From NCBI GenBank assembly GCA_000169115.1, contig AAVV01000016.1, positions 1 to 61,025 of the forward strand: a stretch of 61,025 nt of DNA, in the 5' to 3' direction. The stretch comes from a marine gamma proteobacterium HTCC2080 (lineage in GTDB: Bacteria > Pseudomonadota > Gammaproteobacteria > Pseudomonadales > Halieaceae). Positions 30,175 through 39,800 of this stretch are shown piece after piece; the stretch's first letter is position 1, and every line of letters starts with the position of its first letter. Made by a program: the position numbers and the translations under genes. The notes beneath the pieces are model-generated. The model worked only from the letters and a program-made list of their open reading frames with translations. It had not been told where the DNA came from and did not search any database.

Positions 30175-30605
30175 TTATGGATATCGCTGCGATACGGGAG
30201 CACCTACCCCACCGCTATCCATTTTTGTTGGTTGATAGAGTCATTGATCTGGAGCTTGGTGAATCAATTCACGCCTATAAAAACTTGAGTATTAATGAGC
30301 CTTATTTCGATGGCCATTTTCCTGAGCAGCCAGTATTTCCCGGTGTGCTATTAGTCGAGGCAATGGCACAGGCGGCGGGAATATTGGGTTTTAAAACAAT
30401 GGGAAAAACGCCTAAAGATGGTTCACTTTACTATCTTGTTGGGGTCGACAAGCTGCGCTTTAAGCGGCCTTGTGTACCCGGGGACCGTGTTGATCTATTC
30501 GCAAAAATTGTGAGTGAGCGACGTGGCATCTGGAAGTTTGATGTCCACTCTGAAGTCGAGGGCGCTACCTGCGCCTCGGCAACTATTCTCTGCGCAGACC
30601 GCTAG
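30171..30605 (+). CDS. fabZ: 3-hydroxyacyl-ACP dehydratase FabZ
   Basis: The 144-residue hot-dog enzyme dehydrates 3-hydroxyacyl-ACP in fatty acid synthesis and competes with LpxA for its substrate. The catalytic histidine is in [11 protein letters not shown] and the catalytic glutamate in [13 protein letters not shown] run of GAGGAGAGGGGG precedes the ATG at 30171; a second ATG at 30177 is possible. It overlaps lpxD and is followed by lpxA after three bases. Confidence 0.97.
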   Translation: MIMDIAAIREHLPHRYPFLLVDRVIDLELGESIHAYKNLSINEPYFDGHFPEQPVFPGVLLVEAMAQAAGILGFKTMGKTPKDGSLYYLVGVDKLRFKRPCVPGDRVDLFAKIVSERRGIWKFDVHSEVEGATCASATILCADR

Positions 30606-30608
30606 GTT

Positions 30609-31379
30609 GTGATTCATCCAACGGCTATTATCGATGCTCAAGCCGAAATTTCGGATACCGCGACTATCGGCCCCTATGTGGTAATTGGCCCGAACGTAAC
30701 GATTGGTCCGGAGTCCATCATAGAGCCTCACGTTGTGATCCGTGGGCCAACAACAATTGGCGCTAGAAATCACATCTATCAGTTCAGTACCGTGGGTGAA
30801 GCCACACCAGACCTTAAATACCACGATGAGCCAACAGAATTGGTAATCGGTAATGACAACATTATTCGAGAAAATGTCACGATTCACCGAGGTACCGTAC
30901 AAGATCGAGGCATTACCCAGCTGGGCGACCACAATCTGATTATGGCGTATGTTCACGTAGGTCATGACAGTATTGTCGGGAACAACACGATCTTGGTAAA
31001 CAATACTGCCCTTGCGGGCCACGTGGTGGTCGGAGATTGGGCTATTCTTAGCGGCTATACGTTAGTGCATCAATTTTGCAAAATTGGCGCTCACAGTTTT
31101 AGTGGGATGGGCACCGCAATCGGTAAAGATGTGCCTGCATTCGTAACGGTGGCAGGCAGTCCAGCAGAGGCTAAGACCATTAATTCGGAGGGTTTGCGCA
31201 GACGCGGTTTTAGCAGCCATACCCTGGCGGAGTTACGGCGCGCTTATAAAATCATTTACCGACAGGGATTGACCCTCGATAACGCCGTGCAGCGATTAGA
31301 GGGCATGGTTAAAGAGACTCCCGAGTTGCAGATGCTTATTGACAGTCTGTCTAACTCAGAGCGTGGCATTGTCCGCTGA
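30609..31379 (+). CDS. lpxA: Acyl-ACP:UDP-N-acetylglucosamine O-acyltransferase
   Basis: LpxA makes the first, reversible step of lipid A synthesis. The 256-residue protein starts IHPTAIIDAQAEI, has regular hexapeptide repeats and the active-site segment ENVTIHRGT with the catalytic histidine. The C-terminal helical domain GLRRRGFS is typical. The start codon is GTG at 30609. Confidence 0.97.
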   Translation: MIHPTAIIDAQAEISDTATIGPYVVIGPNVTIGPESIIEPHVVIRGPTTIGARNHIYQFSTVGEATPDLKYHDEPTELVIGNDNIIRENVTIHRGTVQDRGITQLGDHNLIMAYVHVGHDSIVGNNTILVNNTALAGHVVVGDWAILSGYTLVHQFCKIGAHSFSGMGTAIGKDVPAFVTVAGSPAEAKTINSEGLRRRGFSSHTLAELRRAYKIIYRQGLTLDNAVQRLEGMVKETPELQMLIDSLSNSERGIVR

Positions 31380-31396
31380 CTTGGGCTGACATTGGT

Positions 31397-32527
31397 ATGC
31401 GTTTAGGTGTTCTAGCAGGTGAGGCTTCTGGAGATATTTTGGGTGCTTCAGTGGCTGGTGAACTGCGCCGGCGCCACGCGCATTTGGAACTGCAGGGGAT
31501 CGGCGGTTCTAAGTTGGCCGAGCAGGGCCTAGCCTCTAGTCACCCCATGGATCGACTGTCTGTTTTTGGCATTGTTGATCCGCTCAAGCGCCTTCCAGAG
31601 TTACTCAAGGTGAGACGGCAGGCTTTTCAGCAACAGGACCAGTGGCGCCCTGACTGCTTTCTTGGCATTGATAGTCCCGACTTCAATCTAACTTTAGAAG
31701 CTCAACTGCGCGCTAGAGGCCTCACAACGGCTCACTTGGTGAGTCCTTCTGTTTGGGCCTGGCGTCCGGGTCGGGTGCGTAAAATTGCGGCAGCAGTGGA
31801 TCTGATGCTTTGTTTGCTCCCGTTCGAAACGCGCTTTTATGAGGGAGCGGGCGTGCCTGCAGTTTGTGTAGGCCATCCGCTAATTGAGGAGCTGGCCGAG
31901 TTGCCCAGTGAAGCGGTGCTGCGGGCAAAATTTGAATTGAGCGGTGACACTAAGGTTATTGCGGTTCTCCCCGGGAGTCGTGCCGGAGAGGTTGCGTCAC
32001 TGATGGCTATTTATAGCGAAACCATGGTGCGGTTGGCCGCTCAACACAGGAATCTCCATTTTCTTATACCCGCGGCGAATGCTGATCGTAGGCGGCAAAT
32101 CGAGGCTGTGCTGGCTCCTTTGGAACTGCCGGCAACAATTATCTCAGGCCAAGGACGGGAGGCTATGCTGGCTAGCGATGCCGTGCTTTTGGCCTCAGGT
32201 ACTGCGACGTTGGAGGCCATGTTGCTCCGTAAACCCATGGTGATTGCTTATCGTATGCCTTGGTTGTCCTGGCAAATTTTATCGCGCATGGCGATCACTC
32301 GTTTTGTCGGACTCCCTAATGTCCTTGCAGGTCGAGAGGTAGTGCCAGAGCTCCTTCAGGATGCGGCTTCCCCTGAGCAACTGGTCAGGCAGGTTGAATA
32401 TGTACTAGAGCGCGGCGCTGAGCAGCAGGTTCCTGTTTTTGACGAATTGGCAGCGCAGATTGGTGGGGGGTTTGCTGCCCGTGCCGCTGACGCCTTGGAT
32501 AACTTGGTGAGTTTGAAGCGTGTCTGA
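31397..32527 (+). CDS. lpxB: Lipid A disaccharide synthase
   Basis: LpxB joins UDP-2,3-diacylglucosamine and lipid X. The 376-residue GT19 glycosyltransferase has [10 protein letters not shown] at the N-terminus, the GIDSPDFN segment, [16 protein letters not shown] and the nucleotide-binding LPGSRAGEV. The stop overlaps the rnhB start by 8 bp. Confidence 0.96.
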   Translation: MRLGVLAGEASGDILGASVAGELRRRHAHLELQGIGGSKLAEQGLASSHPMDRLSVFGIVDPLKRLPELLKVRRQAFQQQDQWRPDCFLGIDSPDFNLTLEAQLRARGLTTAHLVSPSVWAWRPGRVRKIAAAVDLMLCLLPFETRFYEGAGVPAVCVGHPLIEELAELPSEAVLRAKFELSGDTKVIAVLPGSRAGEVASLMAIYSETMVRLAAQHRNLHFLIPAANADRRRQIEAVLAPLELPATIISGQGREAMLASDAVLLASGTATLEAMLLRKPMVIAYRMPWLSWQILSRMAITRFVGLPNVLAGREVVPELLQDAASPEQLVRQVEYVLERGAEQQVPVFDELAAQIGGGFAARAADALDNLVSLKRV

Positions 32528-33119
32528 GGTGCGGTTGCTCTCGGAGGTTACTAGCCAATATGAGCGGATTGCAGGGGTCGATGAGGTTGGCAGGGGCCCT
32601 CTGGCTGGTGATGTTGTGGCCGCCGCTGTGATTTTTGGTGACAGCGTTCCAGCAGGGGTTACAGACTCAAAAAAATTAACGGCAAAGCGTCGAGAGCAGC
32701 TCGCCGTCGCTATTAAGTCCAGTGCCCGTGCTTGGTGTGTTGCTAGAGCTTCGGTGGCAGAAATCGACTCCCTCAATATCTTGCAGGCCTCATTACTGGC
32801 TATGCATCGAGCAGTGGATGGATTGTCCTTAGCGCCAGAATTCGTTTTAGTCGATGGCAATCGACTACCGTCTTGGAATTATAAGTCAAAGCCTATTATT
32901 GGCGGTGACGCATTGGAGGTAAGTATCGGCGCGGCCTCCATTCTAGCTAAGGTTCAGCGCGACGCCGAGATGGTAGCTTTAGATGATGAGTATCCGGGAT
33001 ACGGATTTGCGCGCCACAAAGGCTATCCAACACGCGAGCACATGGCGGCCTTGGCAGCTCTCGGGGTGACACCGTGGCACAGAAAGAGCTTTGCCCCCGT
33101 AAAACGCTTGCTTAGTTAG
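32520..33119 (+). CDS. rnhB: Ribonuclease HII
   Basis: The 199-residue enzyme removes ribonucleotides from DNA. It has the catalytic [13 protein letters not shown] (D21, E22) and the further acidic and basic residues in LVDGNRLP and [17 protein letters not shown]. The start is GTG at 32520 inside the lpxB end, a usual coupling in this operon. Confidence 0.96.
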   Translation: MSEVRLLSEVTSQYERIAGVDEVGRGPLAGDVVAAAVIFGDSVPAGVTDSKKLTAKRREQLAVAIKSSARAWCVARASVAEIDSLNILQASLLAMHRAVDGLSLAPEFVLVDGNRLPSWNYKSKPIIGGDALEVSIGAASILAKVQRDAEMVALDDEYPGYGFARHKGYPTREHMAALAALGVTPWHRKSFAPVKRLLS

Positions 33120-33143
33120 GGCAGTGTCCTATAGCGTTTGCTT

Positions 33144-36100
33144 ATGAAGGAATTTGTACACTTACGTTTACACACCGAGTTCTCTCTGGTCGACGGGCTG
33201 GTTAGAATTCCCAAGCTCATGGGCGAAGTTGCAGCCCAAGGTATGCCTGCGGTCGCAGTGACAGATGCCACTAATTTTTATGGGTTGATTAAAGCTTATA
33301 AGGCTGCACAGCGGGCGGGCTTAAAGTTAATCGTTGGCGTAGATTTATGGGTCGAAGATGCTGACGATCGCGATCGGCCCAAGCCTATATCGTTACTGGC
33401 GATGAATGAACAGGGCTATCAAAATCTCACATTGTTGATTTCAAAAGCATGGCGAGAGGGGCAGTATCATGGTTCCCCTCGCATAGAGCGAGATTGGCTG
33501 GACGCACACGCGGAAGGGGTTTTAGCGCTGTCTGCCGGTTGTCAGGGGGAGTTTGGTCAGCTTCTCAATAATGGGCATGTTGAAGAAGCTCGAGCCTCGC
33601 TGAAACGGTGGATGGCTACATTCCCCGAACGATTTTATATTGAGGTGCATCGCACTGGCCGTATTGGTGAAGAGGATTTTCTCCATGCTGCGGTTGAGCT
33701 GGCGGCGGAAATGGAATGTCCTATTGTTGCTACCAATGACGTGCGATTTTTAAATACCAGTGAATTTGAGGCCCATGAGGCACGGGTGTGCATTGGTTAT
33801 GGACGCACTCTCGATGATCCCCGAAGACCTAGAGAGTATTCTGAGCAACAGTACTTGCGCACCCCAGAGGAAATGGCCGAGTTATTCAGTGATCTTCCAG
33901 AGTCTCTCGCAAACACAGTTGAAATTGCCAGGCGTTGTTCGGTTACCATTCCTTTGGGAGAGCCTAGCCTGCCCGACTTTCCAGTTCCCGATGGCACCAC
34001 GATCGAAGACTTTTTGAGTCAGCTTTCACATGACGGCCTAAGCCGTCGTCTTGAGCAACTTCAATTAACGGACCCTGACACACTCTCGGAGTACAAACAG
34101 CGCCTAGATTTTGAGTTGGGGGTTATCAACGAGATGGGGTTTCCGGGCTACTTTTTGGTGGTCATGGATTTCATTCGCTGGGGTAAACAGCAGGGTATCC
34201 CTGTAGGCCCCGGCCGTGGCTCAGGAGCAGGTTCTCTAGTTGCTTATGTTCTGGAGATTACAGATCTCGATCCCTTGGCCTACGATTTGCTGTTTGAGCG
34301 ATTTTTGAATCCCCAGCGTGTATCGATGCCCGACTTCGATGTTGATTTCTGTATGGATCGCCGCGATGAGGTGATCGAATATGTGGCAGATACCTATGGT
34401 AGAGAGGCGGTCTCTCAAATTATTACCTTCGGTACCATGGCCGCAAAGGCGGTGGTTCGAGATGTGGCGCGGGTTCAGGATAAGCCTTATGGGCTTGCTG
34501 ATAAGATGTCTAAGCTCATCCCTTTTGAGGTGGGCATCACCCTTGAAAAAGCCGTTGAACAAGAAGAAGCCCTTGCCCAGCTGCTGAAAGAGGACGGTTC
34601 GGCTCAGGAAATCTGGGATATGGCAATCCAGCTAGAGGGCGTAACCCGCAATGTGGGTAAGCACGCCGGTGGCGTGGTAATTGCGCCCTCGCGGTTGACA
34701 GATTTTTCACCGCTTTATTGTGATGAGGCGGGCGGTGGTCTTGTTACCCAGTACGACAAAAATGATGTCGAAGAAGCGGGCCTCGTAAAATTCGACTTTC
34801 TGGGCCTTCGCACCTTGACGATCATCGACTGGGCGGTCGCCATGATCAATAAAGCCCGAGGTCATGAACAGCCTGAAAAACTAGATATCAGTGAGATTCC
34901 GCTTGATGACTCAAGGGTCTTTACCTTGCTGAAGTCCGCCGAGACAACTGCGGTTTTTCAGCTTGAATCGAGAGGCATGAAAGATTTGATCAAGCGCCTT
35001 CAGCCTGATTCCTTTGAGGATATTATTGCGCTGGTAGCTCTTTTTAGGCCTGGTCCCTTGCAGTCTGGAATGGTCGACAATTTCATTAATCGTAAGCACG
35101 GTCGTGAGGCTTTGGCTTACCCTGACGCGTCCTATCAGCACAGCTCTTTGCAACCTATTTTAGAGCCCACCTACGGCATTATCTTATACCAAGAACAAGT
35201 GATGCAGATTGCTCAAGAGCTGGCTGGCTACACCCTTGGGGGTGCCGACCTTCTTAGGCGTGCCATGGGTAAGAAAAAGCCTGAAGAGATGGCTAAGCAA
35301 CGCTCGGTGTTTGAGGAAGGCGCCAGTAAAAAAGGTATTGACCCTAACTTAGCCATGAAAATTTTTGACTTGGTGGAAAAGTTCGCCGGTTATGGCTTTA
35401 ACAAATCGCACTCCGCGGCTTACGCGCTGGTCTCCTACCAGACGGCTTGGCTAAAGACGCACTTTCCTGCTGAATTCATGGCGGCGGTCATGAGCTCTGA
35501 GCTCGATAACACCGATAAACTTTTAACGTTGCGAGATGAATGCAAATCTATGGGGGTGCCTTTGCGCCTGCCTGGAGTAAACGAGGGGGCCTACCTATTC
35601 ACCGTAAACGCCGCGAATGAAATCGTCTACGGCTTGGGTGCAATCAAGGGTTTGGGCGAAGGCCCAGTTGAAAACTTGTTGGCAGCCCGAGTTGCTGACG
35701 GCGCCTTTAAAGACCTGTTTGATCTATGCTCACGCACAGATCCGCGAAAAGTAAACCGGCGCGCATTGGAAGCTCTGATTAAGAGTGGTGCGCTAGATGG
35801 TTTTGGCGTTGAACGATGGATTCAATTAGCGGCTCTCGACGATGCATTGCGTGCTGCTGAACAAACCGTGGCTAATGATGAAGCGGGCATGACCGATCTT
35901 TTTGGCGATGTGGCGCCTACCGCTGATGGTGATCCCTATGCGGAGCATCGAGGGGTTAGGCCCTGGACATTGAAGGAAATTCTCAACGGTGAGAAGGAAA
36001 GTGTAGGAAGTTTTCTGAGTGGCCACCCGATTCAAGAATACGAAGCCGAAGTTCGCAAGTTTGCGCCACGACGCCTGCGCGACCTGCAGCCAGACAGTAA

Positions 36101-36605
36101 CACGACGGTTGCGGGCCTAATTGTCGATATAAGGACTATAAAAACCCAAAGAGGTGTGATGGCGGTCTTAAAACTGGACGATAATACGGGCCAAATTGAG
36201 TCAACAGTCTACGCGGAGGCGTACACTGAGCACCGTGAGCTGTTGGTCAAAGACCGAATTGTGCTTCTGAGTGGTCGAGTTCAGAGTGATGAGTACTCAG
36301 GAGGATTGTCTATGCGGGCTCGTGAGATTCGTTCCCTTGAACAGGCAAGACTCTCTCGAGTGAGTGAAATACGCCTAGAGGTTTTTGATGGTGGCTTAGA
36401 TCGACAGTTGCGACAACTGATTAAAGAAGTATTGCTAACATCCGGGGGAGGTGAGTGCCCGGTCACAGTTGATTATTTTCAACCATTGGGATCAGCTAGA
36501 GTGGCGCTGGGTGACCAGTGGAGAGTAAATCCTAGTGATGACTTATTAGAGCGTCTTAGAGGCGCCGTTGGAGGTGAGCATGTGGAGATTGTCTACGAGC
36601 GGTAA
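33144..36605 (+). CDS. dnaE: DNA polymerase III subunit alpha
   Basis: The 1153-residue replicative polymerase has the N-terminal PHP domain (HLRLHTEFSLVDG), the catalytic palm motif MPDFDVDFCMDRR (D399 and D401), the third acidic site in VKFDFLGLRTL, the helix-hairpin-helix region and a C-terminal OB fold. The length is normal. The ATG at 33144 replaces an in-frame TTG two codons earlier. In many gammaproteobacteria accA follows; here an overlapping Nudix gene does. Confidence 0.97.
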   Translation: MKEFVHLRLHTEFSLVDGLVRIPKLMGEVAAQGMPAVAVTDATNFYGLIKAYKAAQRAGLKLIVGVDLWVEDADDRDRPKPISLLAMNEQGYQNLTLLISKAWREGQYHGSPRIERDWLDAHAEGVLALSAGCQGEFGQLLNNGHVEEARASLKRWMATFPERFYIEVHRTGRIGEEDFLHAAVELAAEMECPIVATNDVRFLNTSEFEAHEARVCIGYGRTLDDPRRPREYSEQQYLRTPEEMAELFSDLPESLANTVEIARRCSVTIPLGEPSLPDFPVPDGTTIEDFLSQLSHDGLSRRLEQLQLTDPDTLSEYKQRLDFELGVINEMGFPGYFLVVMDFIRWGKQQGIPVGPGRGSGAGSLVAYVLEITDLDPLAYDLLFERFLNPQRVSMPDFDVDFCMDRRDEVIEYVADTYGREAVSQIITFGTMAAKAVVRDVARVQDKPYGLADKMSKLIPFEVGITLEKAVEQEEALAQLLKEDGSAQEIWDMAIQLEGVTRNVGKHAGGVVIAPSRLTDFSPLYCDEAGGGLVTQYDKNDVEEAGLVKFDFLGLRTLTIIDWAVAMINKARGHEQPEKLDISEIPLDDSRVFTLLKSAETTAVFQLESRGMKDLIKRLQPDSFEDIIALVALFRPGPLQSGMVDNFINRKHGREALAYPDASYQHSSLQPILEPTYGIILYQEQVMQIAQELAGYTLGGADLLRRAMGKKKPEEMAKQRSVFEEGASKKGIDPNLAMKIFDLVEKFAGYGFNKSHSAAYALVSYQTAWLKTHFPAEFMAAVMSSELDNTDKLLTLRDECKSMGVPLRLPGVNEGAYLFTVNAANEIVYGLGAIKGLGEGPVENLLAARVADGAFKDLFDLCSRTDPRKVNRRALEALIKSGALDGFGVERWIQLAALDDALRAAEQTVANDEAGMTDLFGDVAPTADGDPYAEHRGVRPWTLKEILNGEKESVGSFLSGHPIQEYEAEVRKFAPRRLRDLQPDSNTTVAGLIVDIRTIKTQRGVMAVLKLDDNTGQIESTVYAEAYTEHRELLVKDRIVLLSGRVQSDEYSGGLSMRAREIRSLEQARLSRVSEIRLEVFDGGLDRQLRQLIKEVLLTSGGGECPVTVDYFQPLGSARVALGDQWRVNPSDDLLERLRGAVGGEHVEIVYER

Positions 36606-37056
36606 AGGATGTTTAGTGGCAGCTATGTCTGCCTTACTCATCGGCTGTGAATTCGCACCCGATTGCACAGTCAAGGATGGAGGTGATGAGGCGTTTACTG
36701 CAGGGTGCTTGGTTATCCATAACAAAAAAGTGTTGTTGGTTGAAGCATTGGGTAAGTGGGGCCCACCCGGTGGCACCGTGAGATCTGGCGAGTCAGCGCA
36801 ATGCGGTGCAGAACGGGAAACTTGGGAGGAGACCAACGTAGCGGTGTCGGCTCAAGACACGGCTGCCGTCTTTCAAAATGGCTTCCACTTGTATTGGTGC
36901 TCACCCGTCGGTCAGCCCACGCCGGAGGTAAGGGCGCCTTTGGAAGTTAGCAGCGTGGATTTCTTTTCCACTGAGCAATTTTCAAATTTAAAGTGGCGCT
37001 ATCCTGACCAAGCGAAGGAGTTTAGGCGTATGGTGAACAAAAGGCTGAGGCGCTGA
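36580..37056 (+). CDS. Nudix-domain protein with lipoprotein signal
   Basis: The 158-residue protein begins with a signal-like stretch and a lipobox LIGC (Cys23). A Nudix domain follows, with box GTVRSGE-X7-RETWEETN at residues 65-86; the final conserved glycine is replaced by asparagine (N86). Catalytic E80, E83 and E84 remain. An exported Nudix hydrolase is unusual because its nucleotide substrates are cytoplasmic. The start at 36580 has GGAGGTGA close by and overlaps the dnaE end by 26 bp. The function is unknown. Confidence 0.6.
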   Translation: MWRLSTSGKGCLVAAMSALLIGCEFAPDCTVKDGGDEAFTAGCLVIHNKKVLLVEALGKWGPPGGTVRSGESAQCGAERETWEETNVAVSAQDTAAVFQNGFHLYWCSPVGQPTPEVRAPLEVSSVDFFSTEQFSNLKWRYPDQAKEFRRMVNKRLRR

Positions 37057-37060
37057 AGAT

Positions 37061-37348
37061 ATGTCTAACGATGCTATAGAAGCGGCGGTATTCCGGCGTT
37101 TGCTCGCCCATTTAGATGGGCGTAAAGATGTTCAAAATATCGAACTCATGACTCTTGCAGGATTCTGTCGAAATTGTCTCTCTAAGTGGTATGTGGCCGA
37201 GGCTGCCGAGCAGGGCGAATCTGTTGACCTTGATCATGCCCGTGAGCTGGTTTATGGCATCCCATACGCTGACTGGAAGGCGCAGTTTCAGACAGAGGCA
37301 ACCCCCGAGCAAATGGCAGCCTTTGACGCTGCCAACGCCTCAAGGTAG
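37061..37348 (+). CDS. DUF1244 family protein
   Basis: The 95-residue protein has the DUF1244 pattern: an LDGRKDVQNIELM helix, GFCRNCLSKWY with paired cysteines, and VYGIPYADWKAQFQTEAT. The two cysteines in CRNC could bind a metal. The family role is unknown. The gene follows the Nudix gene by four bases. Its end overlaps the convergent isochorismatase-like gene by nine bases. Confidence 0.8.
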   Translation: MSNDAIEAAVFRRLLAHLDGRKDVQNIELMTLAGFCRNCLSKWYVAEAAEQGESVDLDHARELVYGIPYADWKAQFQTEATPEQMAAFDAANASR

Positions 37349-37939
37349 CTGCGAGATAGCAACTTCAAGCGACATCACATCAGCGTATTTGGCGTTTAAA
37401 TCGTATAAATTGGCATTGTGGGCATCAAGGTCTCTATCACCCACCGCCTCTTTGGGTATTACAACGCGATAGCCATTCTGAAGGCCGTCTACGGCTGTGG
37501 CTCGGACGCATCCACTGGTCGTCAGGCCAGTCACCACAAGAGAATCTGCACTAACCTTTGCGAGCTGCTCCTGCAGGTTCGTGCCATGGAAAGAGCTGGC
37601 ATGAATTTTTTCGATGAAAATATCAGAGTCGATTAGCGGCAGGCGTTCGTCGAAGGCCACCCAGTGCGAATCCGGCGTCAATAATTCAAGAGATGGTAAC
37701 CGGTCGCGAAAAACACGTGCCTGCTGCTCGTCCCTAAATATGACGGTGGTCAGGAAGACGGGCAGCTCGCGGTGGTGAAAAGCCTTCATCAAAGTGGCGT
37801 TGGCGGCCACAACGCTATCGGCGTTACTGCCCAAGGGGCAGCTTGAATCGGTAAAGCCATTTACGACGTCCACAATAACAAGAGCAGGGCGATTTCCTAG
37901 CCCCAGTGCGTTTCGTTGTAAAACCCCTTTTGCTTCCAT
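37340..37939 (-). CDS. Isochorismatase-fold amidohydrolase 1 (N-carbamoylsarcosine amidase-like)
   Basis: The cysteine hydrolase has the family triad: aspartate in VIVDVVNGF, lysine in IEKIHASSF and cysteine in GLTTSGCVRATAVDG. The TTSGCVRA motif and the later DAHNANLYDLNAKYADV stretch are shared with the homologue at 49.06 kb, so the two are paralogues. Family members release amide or carbamoyl nitrogen (N-carbamoylsarcosine, maleamate, ureidoacrylate). The start at 37939 has AAGGA seven bases before it and aligns with the paralogue; an ATG at 37987 has no ribosome-binding site. No clear copy of the shared operator precedes it. Confidence 0.8.
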   Translation of the reverse strand: MEAKGVLQRNALGLGNRPALVIVDVVNGFTDSSCPLGSNADSVVAANATLMKAFHHRELPVFLTTVIFRDEQQARVFRDRLPSLELLTPDSHWVAFDERLPLIDSDIFIEKIHASSFHGTNLQEQLAKVSADSLVVTGLTTSGCVRATAVDGLQNGYRVVIPKEAVGDRDLDAHNANLYDLNAKYADVMSLEVAISQLP

Positions 37940-38220
37940 TACCTTTTCCTTTTCCAGACCCAGTGTTTCAATGTCTGCCTTCTTCATTAGTAAGGTAGCA
38001 CTTTACCTCGCCGTCGATGATTTTTCATGGAGCGGGTCGACAGCATTTCCAAGGAGCTCAGTGAAAGGCTGCTGCAGCATGCTAGGCGTCCATCGTATGG
38101 CATTTTCCGTACAACGGCTGTTACCCTAGACTAGCGCTGCGAGTCGGTAAGCTGTTTTAGTAAAATTATTCGTCACACAGTTTTTTGGCGGTGCCTTAAA
38201 ACAATACCAGAGGGGTCCTC

Positions 38221-39117
38221 ATGACCAACGATATTTTGATAAAGGAAGTGGCTCCTCGGGATGGTTTGCAAGCTCAGTCCCAACATTTGACCCTGGAGCA
38301 ACGCCAACGCTTGATAGACAGTCTTTCGGTGACTGGCGTTCCGGAGCTCGAGATTGGGAGCTTTGTCTCACCCAAAGCCGTACCACAAATGGCGGGAACC
38401 GATGTGCTGGCGGCACAGCTACCGGCAGCGGATCTCGCCTACTCGGTACTGGTTCCCAATATGAAAGGGTATGAGTTAGCGCTGGCCACAGGAATCAAAA
38501 CTTATGCCATTGCCATTTCGGCGACCGAACAAATGAATCAGAACAATATTAAGAAGAGTCTTGAAGACACGTTCTTGATGGCTGAAGATATTTTAACGCG
38601 TGCTCAGGGTGATGGTGTCGATATACACGTTTATCTGGCGGTCTCTTTTGTGTGTCCCTACGAGGGTCCCGTTGCGCCTGAAACTGTCTTGGCACAGGTG
38701 GAACGCTTGATGCGTTATAACCCAGCCCGATTGATGATTGCGGATACCATCGGCGCCGCGCATCCAAAGCAGGTGCACGACCTCATGACGACGTTGGTGT
38801 CTCGGTATGGGCATCAAAATCTTGGCTGCCATTTTCACGATACCCGTGCTCTGGCTATCGCTAATGTATACGCGGCAATCGAAGCGGGAATTCGTCAGTT
38901 CGACAGCTCTGCGGGAGGGCTCGGTGGATGTCCATTTGCACCCGGTGCCAAGGGTAATGTTGCCACTGAAGATGTTGTTCTTTTATGCGAATCTATGGGG
39001 TATAAAACCGGCATTCACATGCCTAGTTTATTAAAGTCTGTTGCCTTGTTGAGTGAGTTTTTTGGTGCGCCACAGGGTGGCCGCAGTCACTACTGGTTAA
39101 GCCGCGAATCGGCCTGA
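38221..39117 (+). CDS. Hydroxymethylglutaryl-CoA lyase-like enzyme
   Basis: The 298-residue DRE-TIM barrel protein has the catalytic EVAPRDGLQ (R13, D14), the metal site HFHDTRA and the cysteine loop SAGGLGGCPFAPGAKGN. This is the full HMG-CoA lyase signature. It splits HMG-CoA, or a related branched 3-hydroxyacyl-CoA, into a ketoacid or acetoacetate and an acyl-CoA. A good GAGGGG precedes the ATG. The setting, beside nitroreductase and acyl-CoA genes, suggests catabolism of a branched acid. The substrate is not fixed by sequence. Confidence 0.88.
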   Translation: MTNDILIKEVAPRDGLQAQSQHLTLEQRQRLIDSLSVTGVPELEIGSFVSPKAVPQMAGTDVLAAQLPAADLAYSVLVPNMKGYELALATGIKTYAIAISATEQMNQNNIKKSLEDTFLMAEDILTRAQGDGVDIHVYLAVSFVCPYEGPVAPETVLAQVERLMRYNPARLMIADTIGAAHPKQVHDLMTTLVSRYGHQNLGCHFHDTRALAIANVYAAIEAGIRQFDSSAGGLGGCPFAPGAKGNVATEDVVLLCESMGYKTGIHMPSLLKSVALLSEFFGAPQGGRSHYWLSRESA

Positions 39118-39126
39118 TTTCCGCCA

Positions 39127-39798
39127 ATGAATGTCTCAGAGGCCATTGCGGGTCGTCAAAGTATTCGGGCGTTCGACAGCGATCGTGAGGTGACCAGCGA
39201 GGTGATTACCTCGATCCTTACGACAGCCGGCCGAGCGCCCTCGGGTTCTAATATTCAGCCTTGGCACGTGTATGTTGTAACAGGTGCAGCCAAAAATCGA
39301 ATTTCAGACGCCTGTAAAGCACGCTACTTGTCGGGTGACGAGGGCGAGTCGGAGTATCATTATTATCCCCAAGCCTGGCGGCAGCCCTATATTGGCCGAC
39401 GGCGACAAACGGGTTTTGGTTTGTACGGCTTGTTAGGCATCGATAAGGCAGATACGGCGGCAGTTCAGGGCTATCGCGTGACTAACTACGAGTTTTTCGG
39501 GGCCCCCATGGGGCTTTTTTTTACGATTGATCGCGACATGGAGTTAGGAAGCTGGGTAGATTACGGCATGTTCCTCCAGAGCATTATGTTGAGCGCTCGC
39601 GGGGCAGGGCTTGAAACCTGTGCTCAGGCCGCGTTTTGCCCTTATTTCGATTCGGTGATGCCGCTTTTGAGGGCGCCAGATGAACAAATGCTCATCTGCG
39701 GCATGTCCTTGGGTTATCCTCAAAGGGGCGCAGTGATCAACAGCTACCGCACCGAGCGTCTCGATGCTGAGGCATTTACGACCTTCCTGCGTGACTAG
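39127..39798 (+). CDS. Nitroreductase-family flavoprotein
   Basis: The 223-residue protein has the nitroreductase FMN site: RQSIRAFDSDR at the N-terminus, RAPSGSNIQPWHVYVV and the C-terminal MLICGMSLGYPQ segment. Members reduce nitro groups, enones or flavins with NAD(P)H. In this island it might supply reduced flavin or reduce an aldehyde or enone intermediate; the RutE reductase of the Rut pathway belongs to the same superfamily but a different subgroup. It follows the lyase gene by nine bases and converges with the acyl-CoA dehydrogenase gene. Confidence 0.85.
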   Translation: MNVSEAIAGRQSIRAFDSDREVTSEVITSILTTAGRAPSGSNIQPWHVYVVTGAAKNRISDACKARYLSGDEGESEYHYYPQAWRQPYIGRRRQTGFGLYGLLGIDKADTAAVQGYRVTNYEFFGAPMGLFFTIDRDMELGSWVDYGMFLQSIMLSARGAGLETCAQAAFCPYFDSVMPLLRAPDEQMLICGMSLGYPQRGAVINSYRTERLDAEAFTTFLRD

Positions 39799-39800
39799 CT

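Noticed and set aside
38098-38117. A possible sixth operator, TTTCCGTACA, in the gap between isochorismatase 1 and the HMG-CoA-lyase-like gene
   Set aside because: Only the right half-site matches the consensus; the left half has changed at several conserved positions, so chance is a sufficient explanation.
38027-38134. A 35-residue frame in the gap between isochorismatase 1 and the HMG-CoA-lyase-like gene
   Set aside because: It is short, has no family resemblance and is more likely promoter-region sequence.
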